Positions 1 to 7,787 of a stretch of 34,099 nt of DNA are shown piece by piece. The stretch is from Actinacidiphila acidipaludis. Its GTDB lineage: Bacteria > Actinomycetota > Actinomycetes > Streptomycetales > Streptomycetaceae. The notes under the pieces are model-generated. The model was not told the origin of the DNA, did no database searches, and saw only the letters and a program-made list of their open reading frames with translations. Position 1 is the stretch's first letter. The number at the start of each line of letters is the position of its first letter. The position numbers were made by a program, and so were the translations under genes. The DNA lies in contig NZ_JAINZZ010000074.1 in NCBI RefSeq assembly GCF_019890725.1, positions 1 to 34,099 of the forward strand, in the 5' to 3' direction.

Positions 1-1
1 C

Positions 2-646
2 AGCGGCATCCTCGGCGTCCTGGCCATCCTCACCGCACCCTTCGAACCTCTCGGCGCCATCTTCGCGGCCGCCGCGGTCGTGACGAGTGCGGCGGCGCTG
101 ATCACGCACCTGGTCGCGAAGCTGGCCGGGGCCGACGTCAGCTGGATGAGCATCGGCTTCGACGCGTTGGGCGCGATTCCGGGTGTGGGCGCCTTCGCCA
201 AGGGCGCCAAGGTGACCGAGGGCGCCGTCGCGGCCACGCGTGCGCTGGAGCTCGGTGAGGGGTTCCGCGGTGTGACCACCATCGGCCGGAACTTCGTCGG
301 CAAGGCCGGGGAGTTCATCGCCGGCGGCAAGCAGATCAAGCTGTGGAAGAACATGACCGTGGAGTTCGGCGGCCTGAAGACCGCGGGCAAGATCATCTCT
401 GACGGCAAGATCATGAACCGGATGCAGCTGGTCTCCGAACAGCTTTACCACGGTGGCCAGTTGATCGGCACCAAGGGCCTCAAGATGGTCACCGGCGGCC
501 GGGTGGCCATCGACGCCATGAGCAACCTCGGACGCGGTATCGACGCGGGCCTCAAGCTCGCGCCCAAGCTGTACTCGATCCCGCAGCACATCGGCGAGGC
601 CGTGCACCTCGGTGACCGCTTCGACCAGGCCGCCACCTCGCACTGA
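2..646 (+). CDS. C-terminal part of a probable type VII-secreted (WXG100-like) protein, 5'-truncated by the window
   Basis: The reading frame is open from base 2, so the true start lies upstream and the ATG-like codon near base 80 is probably internal. The visible part (about 214 residues) begins with a strongly hydrophobic alanine-rich stretch (roughly the first 45 residues). An amphipathic glycine/alanine/lysine-rich region follows, with phrases such as DALGAIPGVGAFAKGAKV. From family knowledge, this composition is usual for the C-terminal half of long Streptomyces proteins that carry an N-terminal WXG100-like secretion-signal helical domain; that domain would be outside the window. The next three genes follow on the same strand at short spacing (58, 12 and -4 bp), which suggests one unit. 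The cellular target is unknown. It could instead be an ordinary hydrophobic hypothetical protein; the secretion assignment rests on style of sequence and not on a motif I can see. Confidence 0.5.
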   Translation, partial: SGILGVLAILTAPFEPLGAIFAAAAVVTSAAALITHLVAKLAGADVSWMSIGFDALGAIPGVGAFAKGAKVTEGAVAATRALELGEGFRGVTTIGRNFVGKAGEFIAGGKQIKLWKNMTVEFGGLKTAGKIISDGKIMNRMQLVSEQLYHGGQLIGTKGLKMVTGGRVAIDAMSNLGRGIDAGLKLAPKLYSIPQHIGEAVHLGDRFDQAATSH

Positions 647-704
647 CATAGGCTGACGCCACCGCCGACCTCACCCCGATGTCCCACCGAAAGGCTCCAG
701 CACG

Positions 705-1589
705 ATGGACTGGTATCCGGACGCGGACGAATCGACCCTCCTGCGCACGCCGATCCGCTTCGCCACCGGCTACGCCCCGGCAGTGGCCGGCTCGCGCTGG
801 TTCCGGGACACCGAGCGGCGCGACATCCAGGGCGAGCTGCCCGGCTGGCCGGAGGGTCCGGTGTTCACGCTGAACACCAAGACCACCCAGAACGTCGACC
901 GGGTGGCCGGCGGCCTCATCAACGGCATGATCACGGCGGTCCGGGTGGCCGTGGAGGCCGTCGTGGGCGGCAACTCCGTCGCGGTGGGCACCAGTCCGCC
1001 GCGCTCGGCGGCTGAGGATCCCGCGAACGAGGCCGAGGACTTCCCGGTCATGTGGGCCGCCCCCGGGACCCGGGCGCGCACGCTGCCCTGGCAGCTCGAC
1101 CCCGGCCGCCGGCCCGACCGGTACCGCGTGGACGCCGTGATCACCGAGCGGCGTCTGGTGCTGCTCGGGGTCGGCTCCGACATGACCGCGCCCGCGGAAG
1201 TCCTGTGGGAAACCCCGCGGGACGCGGTCACCGGCGCCCAGCAGATGGCGTTCAGCGAGGGCGGGCACGATGTGCGCGTCCGGTTCTCCGACGACTCCTG
1301 GGCGCGGCTGGCGACCGGCGACACCCGCAAGTTCGCCGGGCTGCTGGCCGACCGCCGCCAACTGCTGCCCGAGTCCGACCTCACGCCCGGACAGCGCGAA
1401 CGCGTGGCGCGCCTCGTCGCCGAACTGCCCGCGAACGCCCAGGCGCCGCGCTGCTTCCGGCTGCCCAGCGGCGTGATTCTGGTGGAGGCCCAGGTACCCG
1501 CCAAGGTGGGCAAGGGCCTCTTCGAAACCCATTCCATCCTCATGGGCGAGACCGGTGAGCCGGCGCGCCCGCAGTCCGGCGATCTCTAG
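705..1589 (+). CDS. Hypothetical protein, possible PH-like fold in the middle
   Basis: I do not recognise the family. The 294-residue product begins MDWYPDADESTLLRTPIRF, preceded by GAAAGG about 10 nt upstream of the ATG. It has no signal peptide and no membrane helix. Two parts can be distinguished: an N-terminal region rich in W, P and G (residues 1-80), and a region around residues 140-215 with alternating hydrophobic and charged residues (for example RLVLLGVGSD and VRVRFSDDSW). The second could be a small beta-barrel of PH-like type; that is inference. It sits between the putative type VII-secreted protein and another unknown, with only 12 bp before the next gene, so it is probably co-transcribed and may serve as an accessory or chaperone of that set. 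Confidence 0.7.
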   Translation: MDWYPDADESTLLRTPIRFATGYAPAVAGSRWFRDTERRDIQGELPGWPEGPVFTLNTKTTQNVDRVAGGLINGMITAVRVAVEAVVGGNSVAVGTSPPRSAAEDPANEAEDFPVMWAAPGTRARTLPWQLDPGRRPDRYRVDAVITERRLVLLGVGSDMTAPAEVLWETPRDAVTGAQQMAFSEGGHDVRVRFSDDSWARLATGDTRKFAGLLADRRQLLPESDLTPGQRERVARLVAELPANAQAPRCFRLPSGVILVEAQVPAKVGKGLFETHSILMGETGEPARPQSGDL

Positions 1590-1601
1590 GCGAACACTGC
1601 G

Positions 1602-2399
1602 ATGACCACACCCCCTTCCGACACGCTTCAGAGTCTCTCGGCCGCGGCGAACACGGCAGCGGAGAGCACAGCGTCCGAGACCACCGCGCCGGCCGAGGCG
1701 GTCCAGCTGCCCGACGTACCCCCGATGGCCTTCGTGGTGCCGGAGTCCTTCTACGCGCTCCCCATCGCCGTCACGCCCGAGGAACGCGCCGTGCTGGCCG
1801 AGGAGTTCGTCCGCGAGCTCTACCCCAACGGCAACGACGACCTGTGGACGCCGGCGGCTCCCTACTACGCGGCGCTGGGCGAGGGCATGACCCAGCAGGG
1901 CCTGGCGTACGCCGCGATGGGCCTGTTCTCCATCCCCGAGGGCGTCGCCCACTGCTCCTTCACCGTCGGCGCGGTCGAGTCCGACCACCCCTCGGTCGAG
2001 ATCGCCGCCAACGGCATCCGCGAGATCCTCACCCGCGACGAGAACAACGACGCCCGCTGGATCGACCTGCCGTGCGGCCCCGCGGTCTCCTGCGTGACGC
2101 TGCGGCAGATCACCATCAGCCCGGAACTGACGGCGACCGGCGAGGAAGCCACGTTCCACATGGGCCAGGTGCAGGTCTATGTGCCTTTCCCCACAGGCCC
2201 CTACACAGCCGTCTTCACCATGGACACCGCCGCCGTCGACTACTGGGGCGAGTTCAGCGAGATGATGATGGCCGTCCTGCGCAGCGTCAGCTTCGACGAC
2301 AGCGACGAGGGCCCGGGCGACGGGAGCCAGGACGACGACGGGAACGCTACACAGCCCGGGGCGGCCCCCGCCGCTGTGCCGGAGGCGACGGACCGATGA
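1602..2399 (+). CDS. Hypothetical protein with Thr/Ser/Ala-rich head and acidic tail
   Basis: No family recognised. The 265-residue protein has a disordered-looking head (residues 1-40, rich in T, A, S and E). A folded core follows (about 45-225), starting with PDVPPMAFVVPESFYALP and containing three cysteines. The tail is acidic and Gly/Ala-rich (225-265). There is no signal peptide or membrane segment. The ATG at 1602 follows AGG by about 11 nt, a weak ribosome site, which fits translation by ribosomes coming off the preceding gene 12 bp upstream. Its stop codon overlaps the next start (ATGA at 2396-2399), so it is translationally coupled to the membrane protein downstream. The link to the first gene of the window suggests a role in a secretion-related cluster, but nothing in the sequence itself proves this. 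Confidence 0.72.
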   Translation: MTTPPSDTLQSLSAAANTAAESTASETTAPAEAVQLPDVPPMAFVVPESFYALPIAVTPEERAVLAEEFVRELYPNGNDDLWTPAAPYYAALGEGMTQQGLAYAAMGLFSIPEGVAHCSFTVGAVESDHPSVEIAANGIREILTRDENNDARWIDLPCGPAVSCVTLRQITISPELTATGEEATFHMGQVQVYVPFPTGPYTAVFTMDTAAVDYWGEFSEMMMAVLRSVSFDDSDEGPGDGSQDDDGNATQPGAAPAAVPEATDR

Positions 2400-3145
2400 C
2401 GCCGACCTCGCCCGCCGGAGACGCGGCACGCCCCGCGGGGTTCGCGCGGGTCTGGGAGGCGGGGCGGATCGGCGCGCCCACGCGGGGCGCGGCCTGGGCG
2501 CGGTGCGCCGTCACGGTCCTGGTCACCCTGGTCGCCACCGCGGCGGTCGCGGCCGGCTGGGCGCACGCGACGTACGCGGGGTCGTTCGCCGTGGCCGGAG
2601 TGGCCGCGGTCGTGGTCGTGGCGTCGGTGACCCTGCTCATGACGCTGTACTGGCTGCACGGTTCCATCGGTCAGGTCCTCTCGGGTTTCCTGCTGCTGCT
2701 GTTCTGCATGCTGGCGGGCGGATTCGCCCTGTCGAACGCGGTGTTCGCGGCGCGAGGCGAGGTGGCGCGAGGGACCATCACCGCGTTCACCCCTCACACG
2801 ACGCTGCGGACCTCGTGGGAGTCCTGCCGGGTGCGGCTGGACGACGGTGCCGTGGTGAGCCGCGAGATCCGCTGCGACGCGGCTTCCGTCGGCGACCACG
2901 TCACCGTGACGCAGGACCCGACCGGGCTCGCCGCGCCCGCGTTCGGCGACCGCACGCACGGATCGCCCGCCCTGCCCGCCGTGGTCGGCGGGGCCTTCCT
3001 GCTGCTGGTCGTGACCATCGTGCGGGCCACCGTCAGCGGCGAGCGGCACCGGCTGGCGGGAACGCCGAGCGCCGCCGAGGGACCGAATCCGGGCTACTAC
3101 CCGCGGCGTGTGACGTCACCGGAATACGGCTCCCGCACGTCCTGA
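2396..3145 (+). CDS. Four-helix membrane protein with a DUF3592-like loop
   Basis: This 249-residue protein starts at the ATG of an ATGA overlap with the previous stop codon; GGAGG lies 10 nt upstream. Hydrophobic helices are visible at about residues 37-58, 64-86, 93-118 and 193-214. Between helices 3 and 4 is an extracytoplasmic or cytoplasmic loop. It contains one conserved-looking pattern: ARGTITAF..., a CRVRLDDG segment, then GDHVTVTQDPTGLAAP. That pattern resembles the small beta domain of DUF3592-type membrane proteins (family knowledge, not checked). The C-terminal tail is short and polar. The role is unknown; position suggests it works with the three genes before it. Convergent with the hydrolase gene that follows. 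Confidence 0.75.
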   Translation: MTPTSPAGDAARPAGFARVWEAGRIGAPTRGAAWARCAVTVLVTLVATAAVAAGWAHATYAGSFAVAGVAAVVVVASVTLLMTLYWLHGSIGQVLSGFLLLLFCMLAGGFALSNAVFAARGEVARGTITAFTPHTTLRTSWESCRVRLDDGAVVSREIRCDAASVGDHVTVTQDPTGLAAPAFGDRTHGSPALPAVVGGAFLLLVVTIVRATVSGERHRLAGTPSAAEGPNPGYYPRRVTSPEYGSRTS

Positions 3146-3211
3146 GCCACCGCCGGCCCCGCCGCCGGCCGCCGCGTGAAGCCCGTCCGGACTCACGCCG
3201 CGGCCCCACCC

Positions 3212-3230
3212 AGCCGGCCCGCCGCCGGCT
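3212..3230. terminator. GC-rich hairpin between convergent genes
   Basis: AGCCGGC (3212-3218) pairs with GCCGGCT (3224-3230) around a 5-nt loop. It lies between two convergent genes ending at 3145 and 3291. No T-tract follows on either strand. The whole 145-bp gap is rich in GCCGGC, so alternative hairpins are possible. Confidence 0.35.
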
Positions 3231-3290
3231 CACCACCGCCCCGCCGCCGGCCCAGACCTCCCCGGGACCCCCGGACCCCGGAACCTTCCC

Positions 3291-4175
3291 TCAGCAGCCC
3301 TGCGCCGAGCAGGCCCTCTCCCGCGGCGACTCCACCGCCGCCAGGAACTCCTCGACCTCGCGGAACCACGCCTCGGGCTGTTCCCAGGGCAGGAGATGTC
3401 CGGCGTCGGCGATCTCGGCGTAGCGGCCGCGCGGCAGGACCCGGACCATCTCCTGCGCCTCGGCACGGCCGAGTTCACCGTCGAGCCCGCGGACCACGAG
3501 CGCCGGGCAGGAGACCTGCGCGAGGTCGTCCCAGTGGGCGTCACGTATCCACGGCTCGCGGGAGGCCAGCAGGTGTTCGGGGGCGTGCAGCGGGCGCCAG
3601 CCGTCCTCCCGCTCCTCCAGCGTCTCGGCGAGGAAGGCGCCCCGGACCGGATTCGGCGAGCCGGCCCACGGGTCGAGCGCAGAGAACCACCGACGGGCCT
3701 CGCCGAGCGTCGCGAAGGGCACCGGCCAGGACGTCAGCCAGTCCGCCCACTCCCGCTGACCCGCCTCGCCGAGTGCGGAGGCTCGCATGTCGCAGATGAC
3801 GACGGCGGCCACGAGATCGGGCCTGCGCACGGCGCACTGCCAGGCCGTGAGTGCCCCCATGGAGTGGCCGATCACGATCGCCGGTCCCAGGCCGAGCTGT
3901 TCGACGGTGGCGATCGCGTCCGCCGCGTACGCCTCCGGCGTGTAAGGCCCGGCGGGCTTGCCGCTCCCGCCGTGGCCGCGCTGGTCGGGGGCGATCGCCC
4001 GGTACCGCGGGGCCAGCCGGCGAGCGGTGGGCGCCCAGTGGGACCCGCGGCCGAGCAGCCCGTGCAGCATCAGCACGCCGGGGCGGCGGTCCGCCTCCAC
4101 GGCTTCCGGAGCCGCGTACTCCCAGGCCGCGAGCCGCACGCCGCCCGCGCCCCTCACCTCGTGTCGCTTGATCAT
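3291..4175 (-). CDS. Alpha/beta hydrolase
   Basis: A 294-residue alpha/beta-hydrolase-fold enzyme, probably a cytoplasmic esterase, lipase or similar. Visible motifs in order are the oxyanion loop HGLLGRG (38-44), DQRGHGGSGKP (64-74), the nucleophile elbow GHSMG with Ser105, an acidic candidate at Asp232, and the catalytic His260 in DAGHLLPWEQP. Length and motif order are normal for the family. The start chosen is the ATG at 4175 because AGGGAGGTG stands 6 nt before it; an upstream in-frame GTG at 4202 would put that ribosome site inside the gene. The substrate cannot be read from sequence. Transcribed toward the window start, downstream of dmdR1, but a 418-bp gap with a hairpin separates them, so it is probably a separate unit. 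Confidence 0.92.
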   Translation of the reverse strand: MIKRHEVRGAGGVRLAAWEYAAPEAVEADRRPGVLMLHGLLGRGSHWAPTARRLAPRYRAIAPDQRGHGGSGKPAGPYTPEAYAADAIATVEQLGLGPAIVIGHSMGALTAWQCAVRRPDLVAAVVICDMRASALGEAGQREWADWLTSWPVPFATLGEARRWFSALDPWAGSPNPVRGAFLAETLEEREDGWRPLHAPEHLLASREPWIRDAHWDDLAQVSCPALVVRGLDGELGRAEAQEMVRVLPRGRYAEIADAGHLLPWEQPEAWFREVEEFLAAVESPRERACSAQGC

Positions 4176-4411
4176 CCGTAGCACCTCCCTTCGAAGCACC
4201 ACGGTATCGAACTTTTATTCGAACAAGCGGATCCCGCACCCAACACCCCTCGTTCGAGTGACGGCGCTCAAGGATTGGCCGCCGTGGCCGAGGGGAGATC
4301 TTCAGCGGGACGCGGCGCGAAGGGGAAGCGGGTCGCGGGGAGGCACTCGGGAAGCTCGGGGTCCTGGGTCCTCCGCGGGGACACCTCCGGGGAGGGGCAC
4401 AGGGAGGGGAA

Positions 4412-4442
4412 GGCCCCGGCGCCGTCTGGCGGCGCCGGGGCC
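4412..4442. terminator. Strong hairpin downstream of dmdR1
   Basis: A perfect 12-bp inverted repeat: GGCCCCGGCGCC (4412-4423) and GGCGCCGGGGCC (4431-4442), loop 7 nt. It lies about 150 bp past the dmdR1 stop on the minus strand and about 240 bp before the hydrolase start. No U-tract follows, as is usual in Streptomyces. This is the main object in the 418-bp gap 4176-4593, together with the tandem repeats at 4448-4512. Confidence 0.6.
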
Positions 4443-4447
4443 ATTGC

Positions 4448-4512
4448 TTGTCCCGTGTTCGGTTGTCCCGTGTTCGGTTGTCGGGTGATGCGGTGGTCGG
4501 GTGATGCGGTGG
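4448..4512. repeat. Two adjacent short tandem duplications
   Basis: TTGTCCCGTGTTCGG (15 nt) occurs twice head to tail at 4448-4462 and 4463-4477. Three bases later TCGGGTGATGCGGTGG (16 nt) occurs twice at 4481-4496 and 4497-4512. Both are perfect. They are non-coding, in the 3' flank of dmdR1. They look like slippage-type duplications and would be variable between strains. Confidence 0.85.
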
Positions 4513-4593
4513 CCGGGGTCCCGTGAGGTACGCACGCGCGGGCACTCCGCGCGCCGCCGCCCTGCGTCAGCCCGGCGAACGCGTCACGTCTGG

Positions 4594-5286
4594 TCAGCTC
4601 TTGGCGACGAAGACGTGCGACGCGATGTCCGCGTCGAGCTCGGCGGCCTCGCCGCCGCTGCCGACCAGCACCCCGCCGGGCGCCTCGGTCACGCTGACCA
4701 CGGCGCCCGGCTGCACACCGGCCCGCCGCAGCGTGTACATGACCTGCGCGTCCGTCTGGATCGGCTCGCCGATCCGGCGGACGACGACACTGGCGCCAGC
4801 CGAGCCCGGCTGCAGATCCGTGAGGCTGACCATGCCCTCCTCGAGGAACGGGTCCGCCTCGCCCTTCTCGCCCAGCTCCTCCAGGCCCGGGATGGGGTTC
4901 CCGTACGGCGACTCGGTGGGGTGGCGCAGCAGCTCCAGGACCCGCCGCTCCACCGCCTCGCTCATCACGTGCTCCCAGCGGCAGGCCTCGGCGTGGACCT
5001 GCTCCCACTCCAGGCCGATCACGTCGACCAGCAGGCACTCGGCGATGCGGTGCTTGCGCATGACGCGGGTGGCCGTGCGACGGCCCTCGTCGGTGAGCTC
5101 CAGGTGCCGGTCGCCCGCGACGTGCAGCAGCCCGTCGCGCTCCATCCGCGCCACCGTCTGGGAGACGGTCGGGCCGCTCTGGTCGAGCCGCTCCGCGATG
5201 CGGGCGCGCATCGGGACCACACCCTCCTCCTCCAGTTCCAGGATGGTGCGGAGATACATCTCCGTCGTGTCGATCAGTCCGGACAT
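4594..5286 (-). CDS. dmdR1: DtxR/IdeR-family iron-dependent repressor DmdR1
   Basis: Metal-activated dimeric repressor that, with Fe(II), binds iron boxes upstream of siderophore and iron-uptake genes. The 230-residue product has an N-terminal winged helix (about 1-73, recognition helix around SGPTVSQTVARMER), a dimerisation and metal domain (74-140), and an SH3-like C-terminal domain (about 150-230). The DtxR metal ligands are all present at the classical numbering: Met10, His79, Glu83, His98, Cys102, Glu105, His106. The start is the ATG at 5286 with GAGGGG just upstream; the length equals that recalled for S. coelicolor DmdR1. In S. coelicolor an antiparallel gene, adm, was reported over this locus. 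The plus strand here is also open (see findings). It is divergent from the SIS-domain gene, and no iron box is obvious in the shared 141-bp region. Confidence 0.93.
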   Translation of the reverse strand: MSGLIDTTEMYLRTILELEEEGVVPMRARIAERLDQSGPTVSQTVARMERDGLLHVAGDRHLELTDEGRRTATRVMRKHRIAECLLVDVIGLEWEQVHAEACRWEHVMSEAVERRVLELLRHPTESPYGNPIPGLEELGEKGEADPFLEEGMVSLTDLQPGSAGASVVVRRIGEPIQTDAQVMYTLRRAGVQPGAVVSVTEAPGGVLVGSGGEAAELDADIASHVFVAKS

Positions 5287-5390
5287 TGCGCCCCTCGTGT
5301 AATCGTGCGTGGCCCTGTGCCCAATTCTGACGCATCGCACCGACAACCGGCCCCGGCGCGGGAGCGCCGGAGCCCGGCGCACCGCCTTTC

Positions 5391-5420
5391 TTGACACCGG
5401 GAGCGCCGGGGCAGCACGGT
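5391..5420 (+). promoter_or_regulatory. Promoter of the SIS-domain gene, probably leaderless
   Basis: A perfect -35 TTGACA (5391-5396) is followed after 18 nt by CACGGT (5415-5420), a TANNNT-like -10. The ATG at 5428 begins 8 nt after the hexamer, the distance expected if transcription starts at the ATG itself. GGTGATC in the same place can also pair with the 16S 3' end, so a leadered mode is not excluded. Confidence 0.6.
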
Positions 5421-5427
5421 GATCCGC

Positions 5428-6189
5428 ATGACTGAGCCCCCCGAGCACCTGTCCGACCGGTACTTCGACGCCGCCGTCGAGCTGCTCCAGCGGGTGCGGA
5501 ACGAGGAGCGGGCCGGAATCCGGGCCGCCGCGACCGCGGTGGCCGACGCCGTCGCCGGCGGGAACCGGGTCTTCGTCTTCGGTGCCGGCCACTCCTCGCT
5601 GCCCGCACAGGACGTGGTGTACCGGGCCGGCGGGCTCGCGCTGATCAATCTGCTGGCCGTCCCCGGGGTCGTCGGGGTGGACGTGATGCCCGCCACCCTG
5701 GGCAGCGCCCTGGAGCGGGTGGAGGGCCTGGCCGGTGCCGCGCTGGACACCAGCCCCGCCCGCACCGGCGATGTGCTCTTCGTCATCTCCCTCTCGGGCC
5801 GCAACACGCTGCCCGTCGAGATGGCCCAGAACGCCCGCGCCCTGGGCATGACCGTGATCGCCGTCACCTCGGTCGTCTATGCGAAGGAGACCCGCTCACG
5901 CCACGCGTCGGGCACCTTCCTGAAGGACCACTGCCACATCGTCCTGGACTCCAAGATCGGGATCGGCGACGGCGAACTGTCCGACGACGCGATCCCCGCG
6001 CCCTTCGCCCCCGCCTCGACCGTCGTCACCAGCGCGCTGATGCAGGCCGTGATGGCCACGGCGGCCACCGACCTCGCCGCCCGCGGCGTCACACCGCCGA
6101 TGATCCGCTCGGGCAACGTGGACGGCGGCCACGAGTGGAACAGCCGGATCTTCGAGGAGTACCGCGACCGGATCTTCTTCCGCCACTGA
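5428..6189 (+). CDS. SIS-domain protein (UPF0309-like), phosphosugar isomerase/binding fold
   Basis: The SIS fold binds phosphorylated sugars; members of this stand-alone group have no settled reaction. The 253-residue protein shows an N-terminal helix pair (1-45), the first SIS strand-loop VFVFGAGHSS (residues 47-57, phosphate loop), a second nucleotide/sugar loop around FVISLSGRNTLPVEMA, and a conserved tail VDGGHEWNSRIFEEYRDRIF. It resembles UPF0309 proteins recalled next to dmdR1 in S. coelicolor. I take the ATG at 5428; a GTG nine bases upstream (5419) is possible but lies inside the proposed -10 region. It is divergent from dmdR1. The gene context does not define the substrate; an amino-sugar phosphate is the usual guess for the fold. 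Confidence 0.88.
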   Translation: MTEPPEHLSDRYFDAAVELLQRVRNEERAGIRAAATAVADAVAGGNRVFVFGAGHSSLPAQDVVYRAGGLALINLLAVPGVVGVDVMPATLGSALERVEGLAGAALDTSPARTGDVLFVISLSGRNTLPVEMAQNARALGMTVIAVTSVVYAKETRSRHASGTFLKDHCHIVLDSKIGIGDGELSDDAIPAPFAPASTVVTSALMQAVMATAATDLAARGVTPPMIRSGNVDGGHEWNSRIFEEYRDRIFFRH

Positions 6190-6210
6190 GGTCCCGGGCC
6201 GCGCGCGACG

Positions 6211-7671
6211 CTAGGCGACGGGCGGTTCGCCGCCCCCGGACCCCCCGGTGAGCCCGCCCGGTTCGCCGTCCCCGCCCGAGCCGCCGGCCGGCCCGCCCAG
6301 TCCTCCGTCCTCGCGCGAGCCGGCGGGTCCGCCCATTCCGGCCAGGTCCAGGGCCGCCGCGACCCGGGCCGCGACGTCCTCCGCGTACGCCGCGTCCGCC
6401 GGCTCGAACGGCCGCCGTCCCGATCCGCGCAGGAAGGTGACGGCGCCCACGGTGCGTCCGCGGCTGCGCAGCACCGTGGCCAGTCCGTGCGTCGTGCCCG
6501 GCCGCCACAGGCGGGCCGCCGCCCAGGCGTCGACCCGGGCCTGCGACGCCGGCTCCCCTCCGCCGGGCGCGACGAGGGTGGCGCGCACCGTGCCGAGGCG
6601 CTCCAGGGCCTGCAGGACCGGATGGCCGGTCGGATAACCCAGCGGGATGCCGTGGGGCTCCACCGCCTGGCAGGGACCCGGCTGGCCCGGCTCGCCCTCG
6701 GGTGTGGCGGCGAGGCGGACCGGGCGCCCGGCGTCGTCGAGGACGTCCAGCAGGGCGTGGTCGGCGAATCCGGCCAGGGCGAAGTCCAGGTGCAGGACGG
6801 CCGCGTCGACCGGGTCCTCGCACTCCGCCGCCGCCCGCGCGGCGCGGTGCAGCTGCTGGTGGCGGAAGCGCACCTGGGCGTTCTCCTGCTCGGCGTTCTT
6901 CTGCCGGGTGACGTCGCTGAACAGCCAGCCGACGCCCAGAGGCACGGGCTCCTCGCCGAGCGGCGACCCGAGGCGGACGAATCCGCTGCGCCAGCACCGG
7001 CGCCGGGCGGCCTCGTCGGCGCGGGGCCGGACCCACAGGTCGCTGACGCCGGGAGGCGCGCCCTCGGCCAGCACGTGCTGCAGCGCGTTCTCCAGCTCCT
7101 CCGCGCCCAGGGACAGCAGTTCGCCGAGGGGGCGGCCGAGGAGGGCGTCCCGTCCGGTGCCCAGCATCTGCCCGGCCCGCGCGTTGGCGACCGCCGGACG
7201 CAGGTCCGCGTCGATCAGGACGACACCCCAGGTGGCGTCGGAGAAGAGCGCCTCGCTCAGGGCGATGGAGCGTTCGAGATCGATCTGGGCGTGCACCTCG
7301 GAGAACGCGCAGTAGACGCCGGTGGGCTTGCCGTCCTCACCGGCCACGGCCGCGGACTGCGTCCTGACGAGGACGCGTCGCCCGTCCTTGGTGAGCAGTG
7401 CGAACTCGTTGACCTGCCGGCCCGGCGCGTCCATCACCGCCAGGAGGCGGCGTTCCGCCTCCTTGGCGTCGGCGCTGCGGGCCGCCCAGCCCTCGAATCC
7501 GTGCCTGCCGACCGCGTCGTCCGAGCTCCAGCCGAGTATCCGGGCCGCTTCGGCATTCCAGTGGGTGATGACGCCGTCACGGTCGAGGGCGCAAAGGCCC
7601 GCTTCCATCCCGTCGAGCAGGGCCGCGAGCAGCTGCTCGTCGCTTTTGGGTTGCGCATCGGAAGGCTGCAC
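6211..7671 (-). CDS. PAS-PAS-GAF sensor protein without visible output domain
   Basis: A 486-residue cytoplasmic signalling protein. A first PAS domain lies at about 12-125 (LCALDRDGVITHWNAEAARI then a ...LLTKDGRRVLVRT... core). A second lies at about 135-255 (GVVLIDADLRPAVANARAGQ ... GWLFSDVTRQ). A helical linker (256-285) and a GAF-like domain (about 285-440) follow. The last 40 residues are almost all Gly, Pro, Ser and Glu and look disordered. Streptomyces relatives with PAS-GAF usually end in a PP2C phosphatase (SpoIIE) or kinase domain; none is present here. The frame ends at a normal stop, so this is not an obvious truncation. Start: GTG at 7671, the first possible in-frame start; AGGAGGG is 14 nt upstream, further than normal, so the exact start is uncertain. 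Confidence 0.85.
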   Translation of the reverse strand: MQPSDAQPKSDEQLLAALLDGMEAGLCALDRDGVITHWNAEAARILGWSSDDAVGRHGFEGWAARSADAKEAERRLLAVMDAPGRQVNEFALLTKDGRRVLVRTQSAAVAGEDGKPTGVYCAFSEVHAQIDLERSIALSEALFSDATWGVVLIDADLRPAVANARAGQMLGTGRDALLGRPLGELLSLGAEELENALQHVLAEGAPPGVSDLWVRPRADEAARRRCWRSGFVRLGSPLGEEPVPLGVGWLFSDVTRQKNAEQENAQVRFRHQQLHRAARAAAECEDPVDAAVLHLDFALAGFADHALLDVLDDAGRPVRLAATPEGEPGQPGPCQAVEPHGIPLGYPTGHPVLQALERLGTVRATLVAPGGGEPASQARVDAWAAARLWRPGTTHGLATVLRSRGRTVGAVTFLRGSGRRPFEPADAAYAEDVAARVAAALDLAGMGGPAGSREDGGLGGPAGGSGGDGEPGGLTGGSGGGEPPVA

Positions 7672-7726
7672 GTCTCAATATTCAACCCTCCTGTGCGCCA
7701 CGTCACACCAGATTCACTTAAATCGC

Positions 7727-7755
7727 TTGTCTGATTCCGCATCTCTTCTTAGGGT
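7727..7755 (+). promoter_or_regulatory. Good sigma-HrdB-type promoter in the PAS/pdxH gap
   Basis: TTGTCT (7727-7732) and TAGGGT (7750-7755) are separated by exactly 17 nt, a good match to Streptomyces vegetative promoters. Predicted transcription start is about 7762. The transcript would run on the plus strand away from the PAS gene, where no conventional plus-strand gene begins before 8936. Confidence 0.5.
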
Positions 7756-7787
7756 GGCCGTACACATGAAGGGAGGTGGTCTGAAGC

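Noticed and set aside
552..2429. 625-codon minus-strand frame across the first unknown genes
   Set aside because: The product is Arg/Gly/His/Ala-rich and featureless. The plus-strand genes have normal composition, tight spacing, ribosome sites and an ATGA overlap.
5287..5427. Iron box in the dmdR1/SIS divergent region
   Set aside because: No sequence close to TTAGGTTAG-N-CTAACCTAA in either orientation was found there.
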